A program made the translations under genes and the position numbers. This document shows, piece by piece, positions 1 to 7,144 of a stretch of DNA of 7,476 nucleotides (positions within the stretch are counted from its first letter, which is position 1; each line of letters begins with the position of its first letter). The DNA comes from Clostridia bacterium. Lineage in GTDB: Bacteria; Bacillota; Clostridia; Christensenellales; Aristaeellaceae. The notes beneath the pieces were generated by a model. That model had not been told where the DNA came from and ran no database searches. It was given only the letters and a program-made list of their open reading frames with translations. Where the stretch lies: NCBI GenBank assembly GCA_024404275.1, contig JAKSQG010000090.1, forward strand, positions 1 to 7,476, in the 5' to 3' direction.

Positions 1-1
1 C

Positions 2-514
2 ATCGGACGCGGCAACACCGCCCGCACGGAATACAGCGCTTATGAGGGCAGCGGCGTCATCGTTTCCTATGCCGTAACAGAGGGCAGTGAAGTCAAAAAA
101 GGCGATGTGCTGTTTGAGACCATTGACGGCGTGTATGCCGGTCCCCGTACCGACCTGACCGTCATCAAGGCCGTCGCGAACGGCGTCATCACCGGTACCG
201 CCGTGTCCTTGGGTGCTGCTGTGACCGCGGAGGATACGATCTGCACGCTGGCACCCGATGAGGCCCTGCGTGTGGAAGCGGAAGTGGAGGAGGAGAGCCT
301 GTCTGCCTTCCCGGTCGGCAGCCGTGTGACCGTATACTTTACCTATGTCGGCAACGGCGATTACAGCGTCGGCGGTGTGGTGGAGCAGGTTTCGGCCTTT
401 GGCTATGCCGATGAGAGCGGCGAGAATGAGCAGTCCTTCTACAAGGCCATTGTGAAGCTGGATGACATTACCGGCATCAGCTACGGTATGAATGTAACGG
501 TGGTCAACAACTGA
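2..514 (+). CDS. HlyD-family efflux periplasmic/membrane-fusion adaptor, C-terminal part (5' end outside window)
   Basis: The frame is open from the window edge (IGRGNTARTEYSAYEG...) to a TGA at 512-514, giving 170 visible residues. Three parts of a membrane-fusion protein can be seen. The first is a lipoyl/biotinyl-like half with EGSEVKKGDVLFETIDG. The second is a matching half around VANGVITGTAVSLGAAVTAEDTICTLAP. The third is a beta-barrel entry, LRVEAEVEEESLSAFPVGS, followed by VTVYF and a closing GMNVTVV. This order matches the C-terminal region of HlyD/MacA-type adaptors, which link an inner-membrane exporter, often an ABC transporter, to the outside; in Gram-positives they sit outside the membrane. 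The N-terminal anchor and coiled coil lie beyond the window, so the partner transporter cannot be named. It converges on the minus-strand response regulator and ends just before a strong terminator. The family call is fairly secure; the substrate is unknown. Confidence 0.8.
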   Translation: MGRGNTARTEYSAYEGSGVIVSYAVTEGSEVKKGDVLFETIDGVYAGPRTDLTVIKAVANGVITGTAVSLGAAVTAEDTICTLAPDEALRVEAEVEEESLSAFPVGSRVTVYFTYVGNGDYSVGGVVEQVSAFGYADESGENEQSFYKAIVKLDDITGISYGMNVTVVNN

Positions 515-534
515 TCCTGACCGTATCAAGACAT

Positions 535-575
535 AAAAAAGCGGTTCACGGAGCGAATGCTCTGTGAACCGTTTT
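535..575. terminator. Bidirectional intrinsic terminator between convergent genes
   Basis: A 13-bp stem pairs 542-554 (CGGTTCACGGAGC) with 559-571 (GCTCTGTGAACCG), with one G-T pair at 550/563, closed by a GAAT tetraloop. It is preceded by an A-tract at 535-540 and followed by TTTT at 572-575, so it has the U-tract needed on both strands. It lies 20 nt after the efflux-adaptor stop and just past the response-regulator stop, so it probably ends transcription from both sides. Confidence 0.9.
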
Positions 576-586
576 GCATATACAAA

Positions 587-1258
587 TCAAGGATCGCTCT
601 TCTTGAGCGCATAGCCGATGCCGCGGCGGGAATGAATCTGCGCGTCGGCACCAATCAAACGGAGCTTTTTGCGCAGAGAAGAGATATAGACCCAGACAGT
701 GCCGATATCCGCGTTGCTGTCAATGCCCCAGACACGTTCCCGCAATGTTTCGGTGGAAAAGAAAATGCCGCTGTTGCGCATGAAAAAGGCCATCAGCTGT
801 TTTTCCAGATGACTGAGCGGTACGGTGCGGTCTTTGCAAAGGAGGATGCTGTTCATTTCATCCAGCTGCAGTGCGCCGATGGAAAGGTGCTGCACTTTGA
901 GAAACGGACGGCGCAGCAAGGCACGGATACGTGCAAGCAACTCCTCCGCGGCAAAATCTCCGTACAGATAATCATCTGCCCCGGCATCCAGCCCGGCAAT
1001 ACGATCTTCAACCGAGGCTTCGGCACTGAACAGCATGACCGGTGTATGATAGCCTGCCTGACGCAGTGCTGTCAGGACGGAAAGCCCGTCCCCGTCGGGC
1101 AACAGAGTATCCAGAAGAATGCCGTCATATTGATTACTTTGCGCAGATTTGAGCGCACGAATGCCATCGGATACCGTGAAAACATCGTAATCACGGCAAA
1201 GAACGCTCCAAAGCAATTCGCGTCTGCCTTCATCGCTTGAGGCTAAAAGAATTTTCAC
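587..1258 (-). CDS. OmpR/PhoB-type response regulator with degenerate receiver pocket
   Basis: 223 residues from a GTG start at 1258-1256. This start is preferred over an upstream in-frame ATG because GGAGGG lies 8 nt before it and because the family N-terminus (M)KILLASSDEG begins there. The receiver domain covers about residues 1-115. The likely phosphoacceptor is D50 in GILLDTLLPDGDG, and the switch Ser is S78 in PVMLFSAEAS. The winged-helix DNA-binding domain covers about 122-220, with LSHLEKQLMAFFMRNSG, TVWVYISSLRKKL and the wing RRGIGYAL all intact. Two features are odd. The acidic pair normally near residues 7-8 is Ser-Ser, and the conserved Lys near residue 100 (family DDYLTKPF) is replaced, reading DDYLYGDF. 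Phosphorylation may therefore be weak or absent. No histidine kinase lies in the window. It is a DNA-binding transcription regulator; its targets are unknown. Confidence 0.88.
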   Translation of the reverse strand: MKILLASSDEGRRELLWSVLCRDYDVFTVSDGIRALKSAQSNQYDGILLDTLLPDGDGLSVLTALRQAGYHTPVMLFSAEASVEDRIAGLDAGADDYLYGDFAAEELLARIRALLRRPFLKVQHLSIGALQLDEMNSILLCKDRTVPLSHLEKQLMAFFMRNSGIFFSTETLRERVWGIDSNADIGTVWVYISSLRKKLRLIGADAQIHSRRGIGYALKKSDP

Positions 1259-1266
1259 GGCATCAA

Positions 1267-1272
1267 CCCTCC
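1267..1272 (-). promoter_or_regulatory. Ribosome binding site fixing the GTG start of the response regulator
   Basis: On the minus strand GGAGGG lies 8 nt before the GTG at 1258. No comparable site precedes the upstream in-frame ATG at 1351, so this site decides the start. Confidence 0.8.
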
Positions 1273-1308
1273 GCGCTCTAATGTACAGACGAATGCGGAG
1301 CTTCGTCC

Positions 1309-1360
1309 TCGTCCGCGAAGGCCATGCAAGGCCATGCAGGGTCATGTGCAAAGCGGACGA
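1309..1360. repeat. Inverted repeat enclosing a tandem 10-bp repeat in the spacer between araD and the regulator
   Basis: TCGTCCGC at 1309-1316 is the reverse complement of GCGGACGA at 1353-1360, and TTTTT follows at 1361-1365 on the plus strand. The enclosed 36 nt contain AGGCCATGCA twice in direct tandem (1319-1328 and 1329-1338), then a third degenerate copy, GGGTCATGTGCA, at 1339-1350. On the plus strand this resembles a loose intrinsic terminator. On the minus strand, in which both flanking genes read, there is no T-tract after it, so it would not be a classical terminator for araD. Possible roles are an operator, mRNA structure, or a block to antisense transcription. The pattern is certain; the function is a guess. 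Confidence 0.5.
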
Positions 1361-1377
1361 TTTTTGATATCATTCCG

Positions 1378-2067
1378 TCAGTTCTGGCCGTAGTAGGCAT
1401 TCTTTCCGTGCTTGCGGAAATAGTGCTTGTCAAGCAAGTACCCGTCTGCCTCGGGCACGCCGGGACGAATCTGCTCGGTCAGCAGCGCCATGCGGGCTAC
1501 TTCTTCCAGTACGGCGGCGTGGTAAACGGCTTCATCGGCGTTCTTGCCCCACGCGAAGGGACCGTGATTCTGCACCAGAATGGCGGGTACCTCCATGGGG
1601 TCCTTGCCCTGCAGCGTTTCCAGAATGACCAGACCGGTGTTTTTTTCGTAAGCGCCGTTGACTTCCTCGGCGGTCAGTTTACGGGCACAGGGGATGGGAC
1701 CGTGGAAATAATCGGCATGCGTGGTACCATAGGCGGGGATGCAGCGACCCGTCTGCGCAAAGGCAGTGGCATGGGTGGAGTGCGTGTGCACAATGCCGCC
1801 CATTTGCGGATATGCCTTATACAGCTCCAGATGGGTGGGCGTATCGGAGGAAGGGCGGAAGCGACCTTCGGCGACCTCGCCGTCCAGCGTCATGACCACC
1901 ATGTCCTCCGGCTGCATGGTGTCGTAGGAGACACCGCTGGGCTTGATGACCACCAGTTTGCTCTCGGGATCGATGGCCGAAACATTGCCCCAGGTGAACA
2001 GCACGAGCCCGTGCTTTACCAGATCGAGATTGGCCTTGCAGACTTGTTCCTTCAGTTTCTCCAGCAT
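1378..2067 (-). CDS. araD: L-ribulose-5-phosphate 4-epimerase (class II aldolase family)
   Basis: 229 residues, very close to E. coli AraD throughout, starting MLEKLKEQVCKANLDLVKHG and ending in the family tail HYFRKHGKNAYYGQ. It should interconvert L-ribulose-5-phosphate and D-xylulose-5-phosphate in the cytoplasm, using a divalent metal (Zn in the family). Expected active-site residues are present: metal ligands H94 and H96 in GGIVHTHSTHA and H168 in VQNHGPFAWGKN, D75 in PSSDTPTH, catalytic D119 in GTTHADYF, and the C-terminal Tyr (Y226). GAAAGGGG at 2075-2082 supports the ATG, 7 nt away. Only 16 nt separate it from the upstream HAD gene, so the two are probably co-transcribed. No araA, araB or arabinose transporter is visible, so its physiological pathway (arabinose, ascorbate or another pentose) cannot be fixed from context. 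Confidence 0.93.
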   Translation of the reverse strand: MLEKLKEQVCKANLDLVKHGLVLFTWGNVSAIDPESKLVVIKPSGVSYDTMQPEDMVVMTLDGEVAEGRFRPSSDTPTHLELYKAYPQMGGIVHTHSTHATAFAQTGRCIPAYGTTHADYFHGPIPCARKLTAEEVNGAYEKNTGLVILETLQGKDPMEVPAILVQNHGPFAWGKNADEAVYHAAVLEEVARMALLTEQIRPGVPEADGYLLDKHYFRKHGKNAYYGQN

Positions 2068-2083
2068 AGAAATACCCCTTTCT

Positions 2084-2722
2084 TCAGGTGTCGATCAGGG
2101 CTTTTTGCAGCTCTGACATGGTGTAAAACTTCCATTTTGTGGGCACGTTGTTATCACAGAATCGCTCGGGGTCAAACAGCGCACCGCTCATGCCGGCGTT
2201 GAGCCCGGCTTCCACATCCAGTGAACGGTCGCCGATCATGATGCACTGAGCGACATCGAGCTTATGCTTTTGCACGAGATGATTCAGCGCGTCGGGGGCG
2301 GGCTTGCGGGGAAAGGCATCATCCTTGGTGATGGCATCGGTGAAATACCCGTCCAGACCGTAATGCGCCAGCGCTTCCATGCTGCGGTGATCGCGGTGGG
2401 AGTAGAGATAGTTTTTGCCGCCCTGTTCGCAGATGGCGCGAAGGGCTTCCCGTACACCGTCGTAGGGGCGCATGGTCTCAAAGGTCTCCATGGCCTCGGC
2501 GTATGTTTCACGGATTGCCAGCAGCTCTTTTGCGGGGACGCCGAAACGCTGCTCCAGCTGCGCTGCCGTCCAACTGAGGGAGTGCTTGGTCATCCAGCGC
2601 AGTTCATCGAAAGGAATGACGATGCCCTTATCGCGGCAGGCGAGCTCATACGAACGTGTCACGGCGTCATAGGTGTCAAACAATGTGCCATCGTAATCCC
2701 AGAAAAAATGCTGAAAAATCAT
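2084..2722 (-). CDS. HAD-superfamily phosphatase, phosphoglycolate-phosphatase-like (Cof/Gph type I cap)
   Basis: 212 residues with all four haloacid-dehalogenase motifs. Motif I is FFWDYDGTLFD (nucleophile D9, acid/base D11). Motif II is the Ser in YLYSHRDH (S108). Motif III is K140 in FPRKPAPDAL. Motif IV is IMIGDRSLDVEAG (D165, D169). The helical insert between motifs I and II (about 15-85) is the small cap typical of phosphoglycolate phosphatase and beta-phosphoglucomutase relatives. It should be a cytosolic, Mg-dependent phosphomonoesterase. AAGGAG at 2729-2734 sits 6 nt before the ATG. It lies 23 nt after tex and 16 nt before araD, and the araD ribosome binding site starts right after this stop codon. 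The neighbouring araD hints at a sugar phosphate substrate, but HAD specificity cannot be read from sequence alone. Confidence 0.85.
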   Translation of the reverse strand: MIFQHFFWDYDGTLFDTYDAVTRSYELACRDKGIVIPFDELRWMTKHSLSWTAAQLEQRFGVPAKELLAIRETYAEAMETFETMRPYDGVREALRAICEQGGKNYLYSHRDHRSMEALAHYGLDGYFTDAITKDDAFPRKPAPDALNHLVQKHKLDVAQCIMIGDRSLDVEAGLNAGMSGALFDPERFCDNNVPTKWKFYTMSELQKALIDT

Positions 2723-2745
2723 GGCGTTCTCCTTTGTAATCGGTG

Positions 2746-4893
2746 TTATTTGCCTTTGACCATGGTGAGGGCGATGCGCTTTTTCTTTTCATCCACTTCT
2801 ACCACCCACACGGTGACGACATCGCCCACTTTGACTGCCTCGGAGGGGTGACGGATGAAGCGGTCGCACAAGCGGCTGATGTGCACCAGACCATCCTGAT
2901 GCACGCCGATATCCACAAAGGCACCGAAATCGGCCACATTGCGCACGGTGCCGGTCAGCTCCATGCCGGGCTTTAAGTCCTTGATGTCCAGCACATCGGT
3001 GCGCAGCACGGGACGGGGTAAATCCTCACGCGGGTCACGCCCGGGGCGCGACAGCTCACTGACGATATCCTGCAGGGTGGGCAGACCGATGTTCAGTTCT
3101 CCCGCCAGCTTGTTTTTGTCGCAGGCGGCAAAGCGGTTACTGATATCGGGCAGACCGCCCTTTTTGAGCGCCGCGGCTTCATAGCCGAGGTGCGTAAGCA
3201 GCGCCCTTGCGGCGGGATAGCTTTCGGGATGGACGGCGGTGGCATCCAACGGCTCCCGGCTGTCCGCCACGCGCAGGAAGCCGGCGCACTGCTCAAAGGC
3301 TTTTGCGCCCAATTTGGGTACTTTTTTGAGGGCGGCACGGCTGGGAATGCCGTTTTCCTCACGGTACGCCACAATGTTCTTGGCCAGCGCGGGACCAATG
3401 CCGGCGACATGGCTGAGCAGCTCCGCCGAGGCGGTGGAGACTTCCACACCCACGGCGTTGACGCACTGCTCCACCACGCCATCCAAAGCGGCGGTCAGTT
3501 CATTCTGTTTCAGATCGTGCTGATACTGTCCCACGCCGATGGCCTTGGGGTCGATCTTGACCAGTTCAGCCAAGGGGTCCTGCATGCGGCGTGCGATGGA
3601 GACAGCACTGCGCAGGGAGACATCAAATTCGGGAAATTCCTGCGCGGCGAGCTTGCTGGCGGAATACACGGAGGCGCCCGCCTCGCTGACGATCATGTAG
3701 GCGGTACCGGGCAGGTCGGGCAGCAGGGATACGATAAACTGCTCACTCTCACGGCTGGCGGTGCCGTTGCCGATGGCGATGGCGGTCACATGATGGCGGC
3801 GGCACATGGCGGTGATGAGCCGTGCGCTTTGCGCCTTGGCGGCCTCCTGACCGGGCAGGGTAAAGTGACCCACGCCCGTCTAAAGCACCTTGCCGTTTTC
3901 ATCCACTACTGCCAGCTTGCAGCCCGTGCGGAAGCCGGGGTCCACGCCCAGCGTGACCTTTCCCTTGATGGGCGGCTGCATCAGCAGCTGGTGCAGGTTC
4001 TGCGAAAAGACCCGGATGGCGCCCGCGTTGGCACGGTCGGTCAGTTCGTTACGCACTTCACGCTCCAGCGAGGGCTGCAGCAGACGGGACCAGGCATCGT
4101 CACAGGCGGCAGCCACCTGCAGGGCAGAGGGGGACATGCCGCGGACAAAGCCGCCGCGAAGCATGGCTTCGGCTTTTTCGGTGGGCACAGAGACCGATAC
4201 CTTCAAAAATTCCTCACGTTCACCGCGGTTCAGGGCAAGAATGCGGTGAGCGGCGGCACGGACGACAGGCTCGGAATACTCGTAATACATACGGTATACG
4301 CTGTCTTCTTCTTTTGCGGCAGCGCTGCGGATCACACCCTCACGGAAATACAGCGCCCGCAGGCTTTGACGGATGGCGGCGTCATCGCTGATGTTCTCGG
4401 CGATAATATCCCGCGCACCGGCAAGGGCGTCATCGACATCCTCCACGCCCTTCTCCGCATTGATGTAGCGCGAAGCCTCCAGCTGCACATCGCCGCGGGG
4501 ATATTGCTGCATCAGCCATTCTGCCAGCTTTTCCAGCCCCTTTTCACGGGCGATGGTGGCACGCGTGCGGCGTTTGGGACGATAGGGACGGTACAGGTCC
4601 TCCAGCTCGGAAAGAGTAACGGCGGCATTGAGCTTCTGTTTAAGCTCTTCCGACAGGACGTTCAGTTCGGTCAGGCTCTTTTCAATCTCCTGACGGCGCT
4701 TTTCCAGAGAGCGCAGGTATTCCAGCCGCTCGGATAATTCACGCAGCAGCTGATCATCCAGCGAGCCGGTGGCTTCCTTGCGGTAGCGGGCGATGAAGGG
4801 GATGGTGTTGCCGGCATCCAGCAGGGTGATAACCGCCTGTACCTGTTCGGGACGCAGTGAAAATTCCTTGGCTAAAATCAGCGAAAAATCCAT
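2746..4893 (-). CDS. tex: Tex transcription accessory protein (S1/YqgF RNA-binding), interrupted by in-frame TAG at codon 338
   Basis: One continuous frame of 715 codons plus TAA, the usual Tex length, starting at ATG 4893 with GAGAGG 5 nt upstream. Tex is a nucleic-acid-binding protein affecting transcription and stress tolerance. The order is: helical Tex N-terminal region with TIPFIARYRKEATGSLDD (about 1-310); YqgF/RNase H-like domain with TLGVDPGFRTGCK (D318), AIGNGTASRESE and IVSEAGASVYSAS (about 313-440); tandem helix-hairpin-helix with HVAGIGPALAKNIVAYREENG split over about 496-515 and KVPKLGAKAFEQCAGFL; S1 domain about 640-712 with VADFGAFVDIGVHQDGLVH. TAG at 3882-3880 falls inside the YqgF domain, after DENGKVL, and conserved sequence resumes in the same frame (TGVGHFTLPGQEAAKAQ). 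A standard reading gives fragments 4893-3880 (337 aa) and 3873-2746 (375 aa from a GTG with no ribosome binding site). It is either a readthrough/recoded gene or a recent pseudogene. Confidence 0.9.
3880..3882 (-). other. In-frame amber (TAG) codon within tex
   Basis: The minus strand reads GTG CTT TAG ACG GGC GTG GGT, with Tex homology continuing in the same frame on both sides. No insertion or deletion is implied. A CAG (Gln) or GAG (Glu) codon is one base change away. No ribosome binding site supports a restart at the GTG at 3873. Confidence 0.85.
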
Positions 4894-4894
4894 A

Positions 4895-5464
4895 TTATCC
4901 TCTCAAAAGCTGTTTCCATTGTTCAAAAGTGATGCAGCATACGCGTTCATCGGCAGCGATGTCGTCTGCTGTCTTTTTCGGCCTTGCACCGATGTCGATG
5001 CGCAGGGTGTGCATGTTGAGGCGCTGCATCACATGGTGGGAGGCACGGTTTCGGATATCGCAGCAGGCGATGATGCGCTTGAAACCCAACTCCTCAAAAC
5101 CAAAGCGCAATAGCGCCTGCCCCATTTCGGTTACATAACCGTGACCGCGGTATTCGGGCAGCAGAATCCACCCAATCTCACCCATCTCATCATCGACATA
5201 CTGTATGCTGCCGTCGCCGATGGCAGTGCCGTCTTCTTTTTTGATCAGCACATATTCGCGGTCCCTGATGGGCTGTTCCTGCCAGCCCTTCAGAGCATAA
5301 TTCAAAAACCGGTCGGTATCCTGCTCCACCGTCATGCCGGGACGCCCCCAATAATACAGATATCGGGTGGTATCGGGGTCGGCGGCGATGGCACGCACCA
5401 GGGGACGATCCCCCGCGGTAAAGGGACGAAGTGTCAGACGGGCGGTCTCCAGCATCTCACTCAC
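4895..5464 (-). CDS. GNAT-family N-acetyltransferase (RimJ/RimL-like)
   Basis: 189 residues. The start chosen is GTG 5464-5462, which overlaps the upstream stop as GTGA and has GGAGG 9 nt before it (5474-5478). An in-frame ATG three codons later would sit too far from that site. The N-terminus LETARLTLRPFTAGDRPLV is the classic RimJ/RimL-like opening. Acetyl-CoA binding motif A is seen in GEIGWILLPEYRGHGYVTE (R/Q-x-x-G-x-G/A type, here RGHGYVTE), followed by ALLRFGFEELGFKRI and NRASHHVMQRLNM. It should transfer an acetyl group from acetyl-CoA to an amine, either a protein N-terminus or a small molecule. The tail after the RLNM motif (HTLRIDIGARPKKTADD) departs from the usual GM-x-x-E-G pattern, so the acceptor is not predictable. 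It ends with TAA one nucleotide before tex, implying translational coupling. Confidence 0.85.
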   Translation of the reverse strand: MSEMLETARLTLRPFTAGDRPLVRAIAADPDTTRYLYYWGRPGMTVEQDTDRFLNYALKGWQEQPIRDREYVLIKKEDGTAIGDGSIQYVDDEMGEIGWILLPEYRGHGYVTEMGQALLRFGFEELGFKRIIACCDIRNRASHHVMQRLNMHTLRIDIGARPKKTADDIAADERVCCITFEQWKQLLRG

Positions 5465-6186
5465 AGCGGTCCGCCTCCATGACTGATATGGTCGAAGGTC
5501 ACGGGCAAACGATCCTCATACAGATGGGCTTCACTGGCAAAGGTCATGACCCGCGGAATAATGGCATCGCCCTCTCCTGTGAAGCTGATGGCGGTGATGC
5601 CCGTGTGGCAAATGGTAAAGTGCAGGGAGAGCAGCGGATAGGGGATATCCAGCACATGGCTCAAAAACGCCATGCCGAATCCGTGATGGGCAAACAGGGC
5701 TACGCGGCGGTCATTCGGCTGCTCGGCGATATAGCAATGGCGGGTCGTATCGTGACGATATCCCAAAGTCTGCAAAAATTCATCCGTTTCCCGCCCGATG
5801 CGCTCCATGCCGCTCTCTACGGGCGTATTGGCAAAGGCGGGGTGCTTGTACCATTCCATGCCGAGGGAAAGCACCGCGGGGTCACGGAAAAGTGCCTTGG
5901 CTTCCGGGTCGGAATACAGCCAGTGTTTTTTTCCGTCTGAGGCGCGCACCATCTCCTGCCAGGCTTTGTCCTCGCGGCAGAATTCCAACGGAATGACGGG
6001 CAGCCGTGAAAGCTCCGCCGTGGGCTGCGCCGTCTGCATGGCACGTACATGGGAGGAGGAGTACACAGCGCTCAATCCAAGTCCTCCAAGACGGCGTCCG
6101 GCTGCTTCGGCCTGCCTTTTGCCGAGGGGAATCAGCTCATCCGGCTGATAGGTTGGAAAACCATGGCGAACATAATACAATATCAT
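5461..6186 (-). CDS. Histidine phosphatase family protein (phosphoglycerate-mutase-like)
   Basis: 241 residues from ATG 6186, which overlaps the upstream stop as ATGA. A longer upstream frame exists but would run antisense-like through the metallophosphoesterase and lacks family similarity, so it is not used. The signature LYYVRHGFPTYQ carries the catalytic RHG triplet with nucleophile H8. VYSSSHVRAMQTAQ supplies the phosphate-binding Arg (R48), and ALFAHHGFGMAFL supplies the second catalytic His (H167/H168). The acid/base Glu is probably E68 or E72. The family removes or transfers phosphate through a phosphohistidine, on sugars, nucleotides or proteins, in the cytoplasm. An insert between about 85 and 130 (KKHWLYSDPEAKALFRDP) is longer than in cobalamin-type CobC phosphatases. 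The substrate is unknown. It ends in the GTGA overlap with the acetyltransferase, so the two are probably coupled. Confidence 0.87.
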   Translation of the reverse strand: MILYYVRHGFPTYQPDELIPLGKRQAEAAGRRLGGLGLSAVYSSSHVRAMQTAQPTAELSRLPVIPLEFCREDKAWQEMVRASDGKKHWLYSDPEAKALFRDPAVLSLGMEWYKHPAFANTPVESGMERIGRETDEFLQTLGYRHDTTRHCYIAEQPNDRRVALFAHHGFGMAFLSHVLDIPYPLLSLHFTICHTGITAISFTGEGDAIIPRVMTFASEAHLYEDRLPVTFDHISHGGGPL

Positions 6187-7049
6187 CGGTTTGCCTCCGA
6201 TTGTTGAAAGGTGATCAGATGCAGTTCGGGTTTGGCGTGCAGGCGCAGCGGCAGCCCGGTATAGCCGACGCCGCGGCTGATGATGCACTCCGTACCGTTT
6301 TCGTTGAATTGTCCCGCCAGATGGCGCAAGCCGAAACTGCGGGAAAGATGCGAGCCGGTTCTGATGTGCAGCCCAAAAGGATTGATCTGTCCGCCGTGCG
6401 TGTGCCCGCACAGTGCCAGAAAGAACGGCGGTTTTTCAGAATAACGGAAGGCATCGGGCAGGGCGTCGGGGGAGTGCGGCAGGAAGATGATGCCGTCGGC
6501 TTCCAAGCAGCTGCTGAAGGCGGCTGCATAATCGGGTGTGCCGCAGATGACATCATCTACAGCACAAAGCCCCAGCTTTTTGTCCCGGATGTGCAGCACG
6601 GTGCTGCTGTTGATAAGCGGCTTGATGCCGTTATCGGACAGGGCTCGATAAAGTTCTTCTTCGGATATGTCTGCGCGGTCATGGTTGCCTGCACAGCCAT
6701 AGACGCCCAAAGGCGCTGTCAGGGCTTTCAGATGTGTCAGCGCCGTCAGCGAGGTGGGACCGTCCTCACCGTAATCGCCGCCCAGAATAATCAAATCGGG
6801 CTTCAGACTGTTGATTTGTTCAACAAGCTCGTGAAGCCGCTGCAGGTCCAGAAAGAGTCCGTAATGAATATCGGAACAGTAAACCGCCTTCAGTCCATCC
6901 AGCTCACAAAGGGCAGAGGGCAGCGGAACGGTATTGTGGATCACAGAAAGGGTTTTGCGATGATGCCGGGCATGGTATTTTTTCGCAAAGGGCAACAAAA
7001 GCAGGAGCCGTCCGGGCAGGGAAGGACGATGTGGATGATATTCCCGCAT
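6183..7049 (-). CDS. Metallophosphoesterase (YkuE/YaeI-like calcineurin-type phosphodiesterase)
   Basis: 288 residues from ATG 7049, with the strong site GAAAGGAGG centred near 7062 and 9 nt of spacing. All calcineurin-type motifs are in order: D60/H62 in AVYCSDIHYG, D92 in IILGGDYGE, N122/H123 in GCAGNHD, H192 in IFLPHSPD, and H216/H218 in ALCGHTHGGQ, plus SRGVGYTGLPLRL near the end as in YkuE/YaeI proteins. These residues bind two metal ions and hydrolyse phosphate esters or diesters. The N-terminus is short and basic with a brief hydrophobic run (GRLLLLLPFA, 13-22). It is too short for a clear signal peptide, but a weak membrane association as in relatives is possible. It appears to be the first gene of the cluster, and its stop overlaps the next start. 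The substrate (lipid, nucleotide or wall precursor) is not determinable. Confidence 0.9.
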   Translation of the reverse strand: MREYHPHRPSLPGRLLLLLPFAKKYHARHHRKTLSVIHNTVPLPSALCELDGLKAVYCSDIHYGLFLDLQRLHELVEQINSLKPDLIILGGDYGEDGPTSLTALTHLKALTAPLGVYGCAGNHDRADISEEELYRALSDNGIKPLINSSTVLHIRDKKLGLCAVDDVICGTPDYAAAFSSCLEADGIIFLPHSPDALPDAFRYSEKPPFFLALCGHTHGGQINPFGLHIRTGSHLSRSFGLRHLAGQFNENGTECIISRGVGYTGLPLRLHAKPELHLITFQQSEANR

Positions 7050-7082
7050 AGGCGGCAGCCTCCTTTCTGTTCCTTTTATTCT

Positions 7083-7088
7083 ATCATA
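7083..7088 (-). promoter_or_regulatory. Possible -10 element for the minus-strand cluster
   Basis: Minus-strand TATGAT matches TATAAT in 5 of 6 positions and lies about 34 nt before the metallophosphoesterase ATG, leaving room for a short leader with the GAAAGGAGG site. No convincing -35 is present at 17-nt spacing (CCCGTT there), so this is tentative. Confidence 0.35.
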
Positions 7089-7144
7089 AACGGCCGCTTA
7101 TCGCAAACGGGAAAAACCGTCTGCCGCCAAGTGAAAAAAGGAGG

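Noticed and set aside
557..1240. Plus-strand open frame opposite the response regulator
   Set aside because: It starts inside the terminator hairpin, has no ribosome binding site, and lies antisense to a clear OmpR-type gene.
1259..1351. Upstream ATG extension of the response regulator
   Set aside because: The extra 31 residues are Arg-rich and atypical, while GGAGGG and the receiver N-terminus point to the GTG at 1258.
1324..2202. Plus-strand open frame opposite araD
   Set aside because: It is antisense to a strongly conserved enzyme and has low-quality composition.
3871..3873. GTG restart making the C-terminal half of Tex a separate gene
   Set aside because: There is no ribosome binding site in front, the start falls mid-YqgF domain, and Tex is normally a single chain. 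I treat the two parts as one interrupted gene.
3880..3882. Pyrrolysine as the explanation for TAG in tex
   Set aside because: Pyrrolysine is mostly tied to methylamine methyltransferases; nothing here suggests that system, and Tex has no known pyrrolysine. Not excluded, but not favoured.
3190..4737. Long plus-strand open frame (515 codons) opposite tex
   Set aside because: The translation is Gly/His/Gln-rich without recognisable domains, and the minus strand encodes clear Tex homology throughout. It is an antisense shadow of GC-rich coding DNA.
6187..6411. 75-codon N-terminal extension of the histidine phosphatase
   Set aside because: The extension overlaps the metallophosphoesterase and lacks similarity; the internal ATG at 6186 begins exactly at the family motif in an ATGA overlap.
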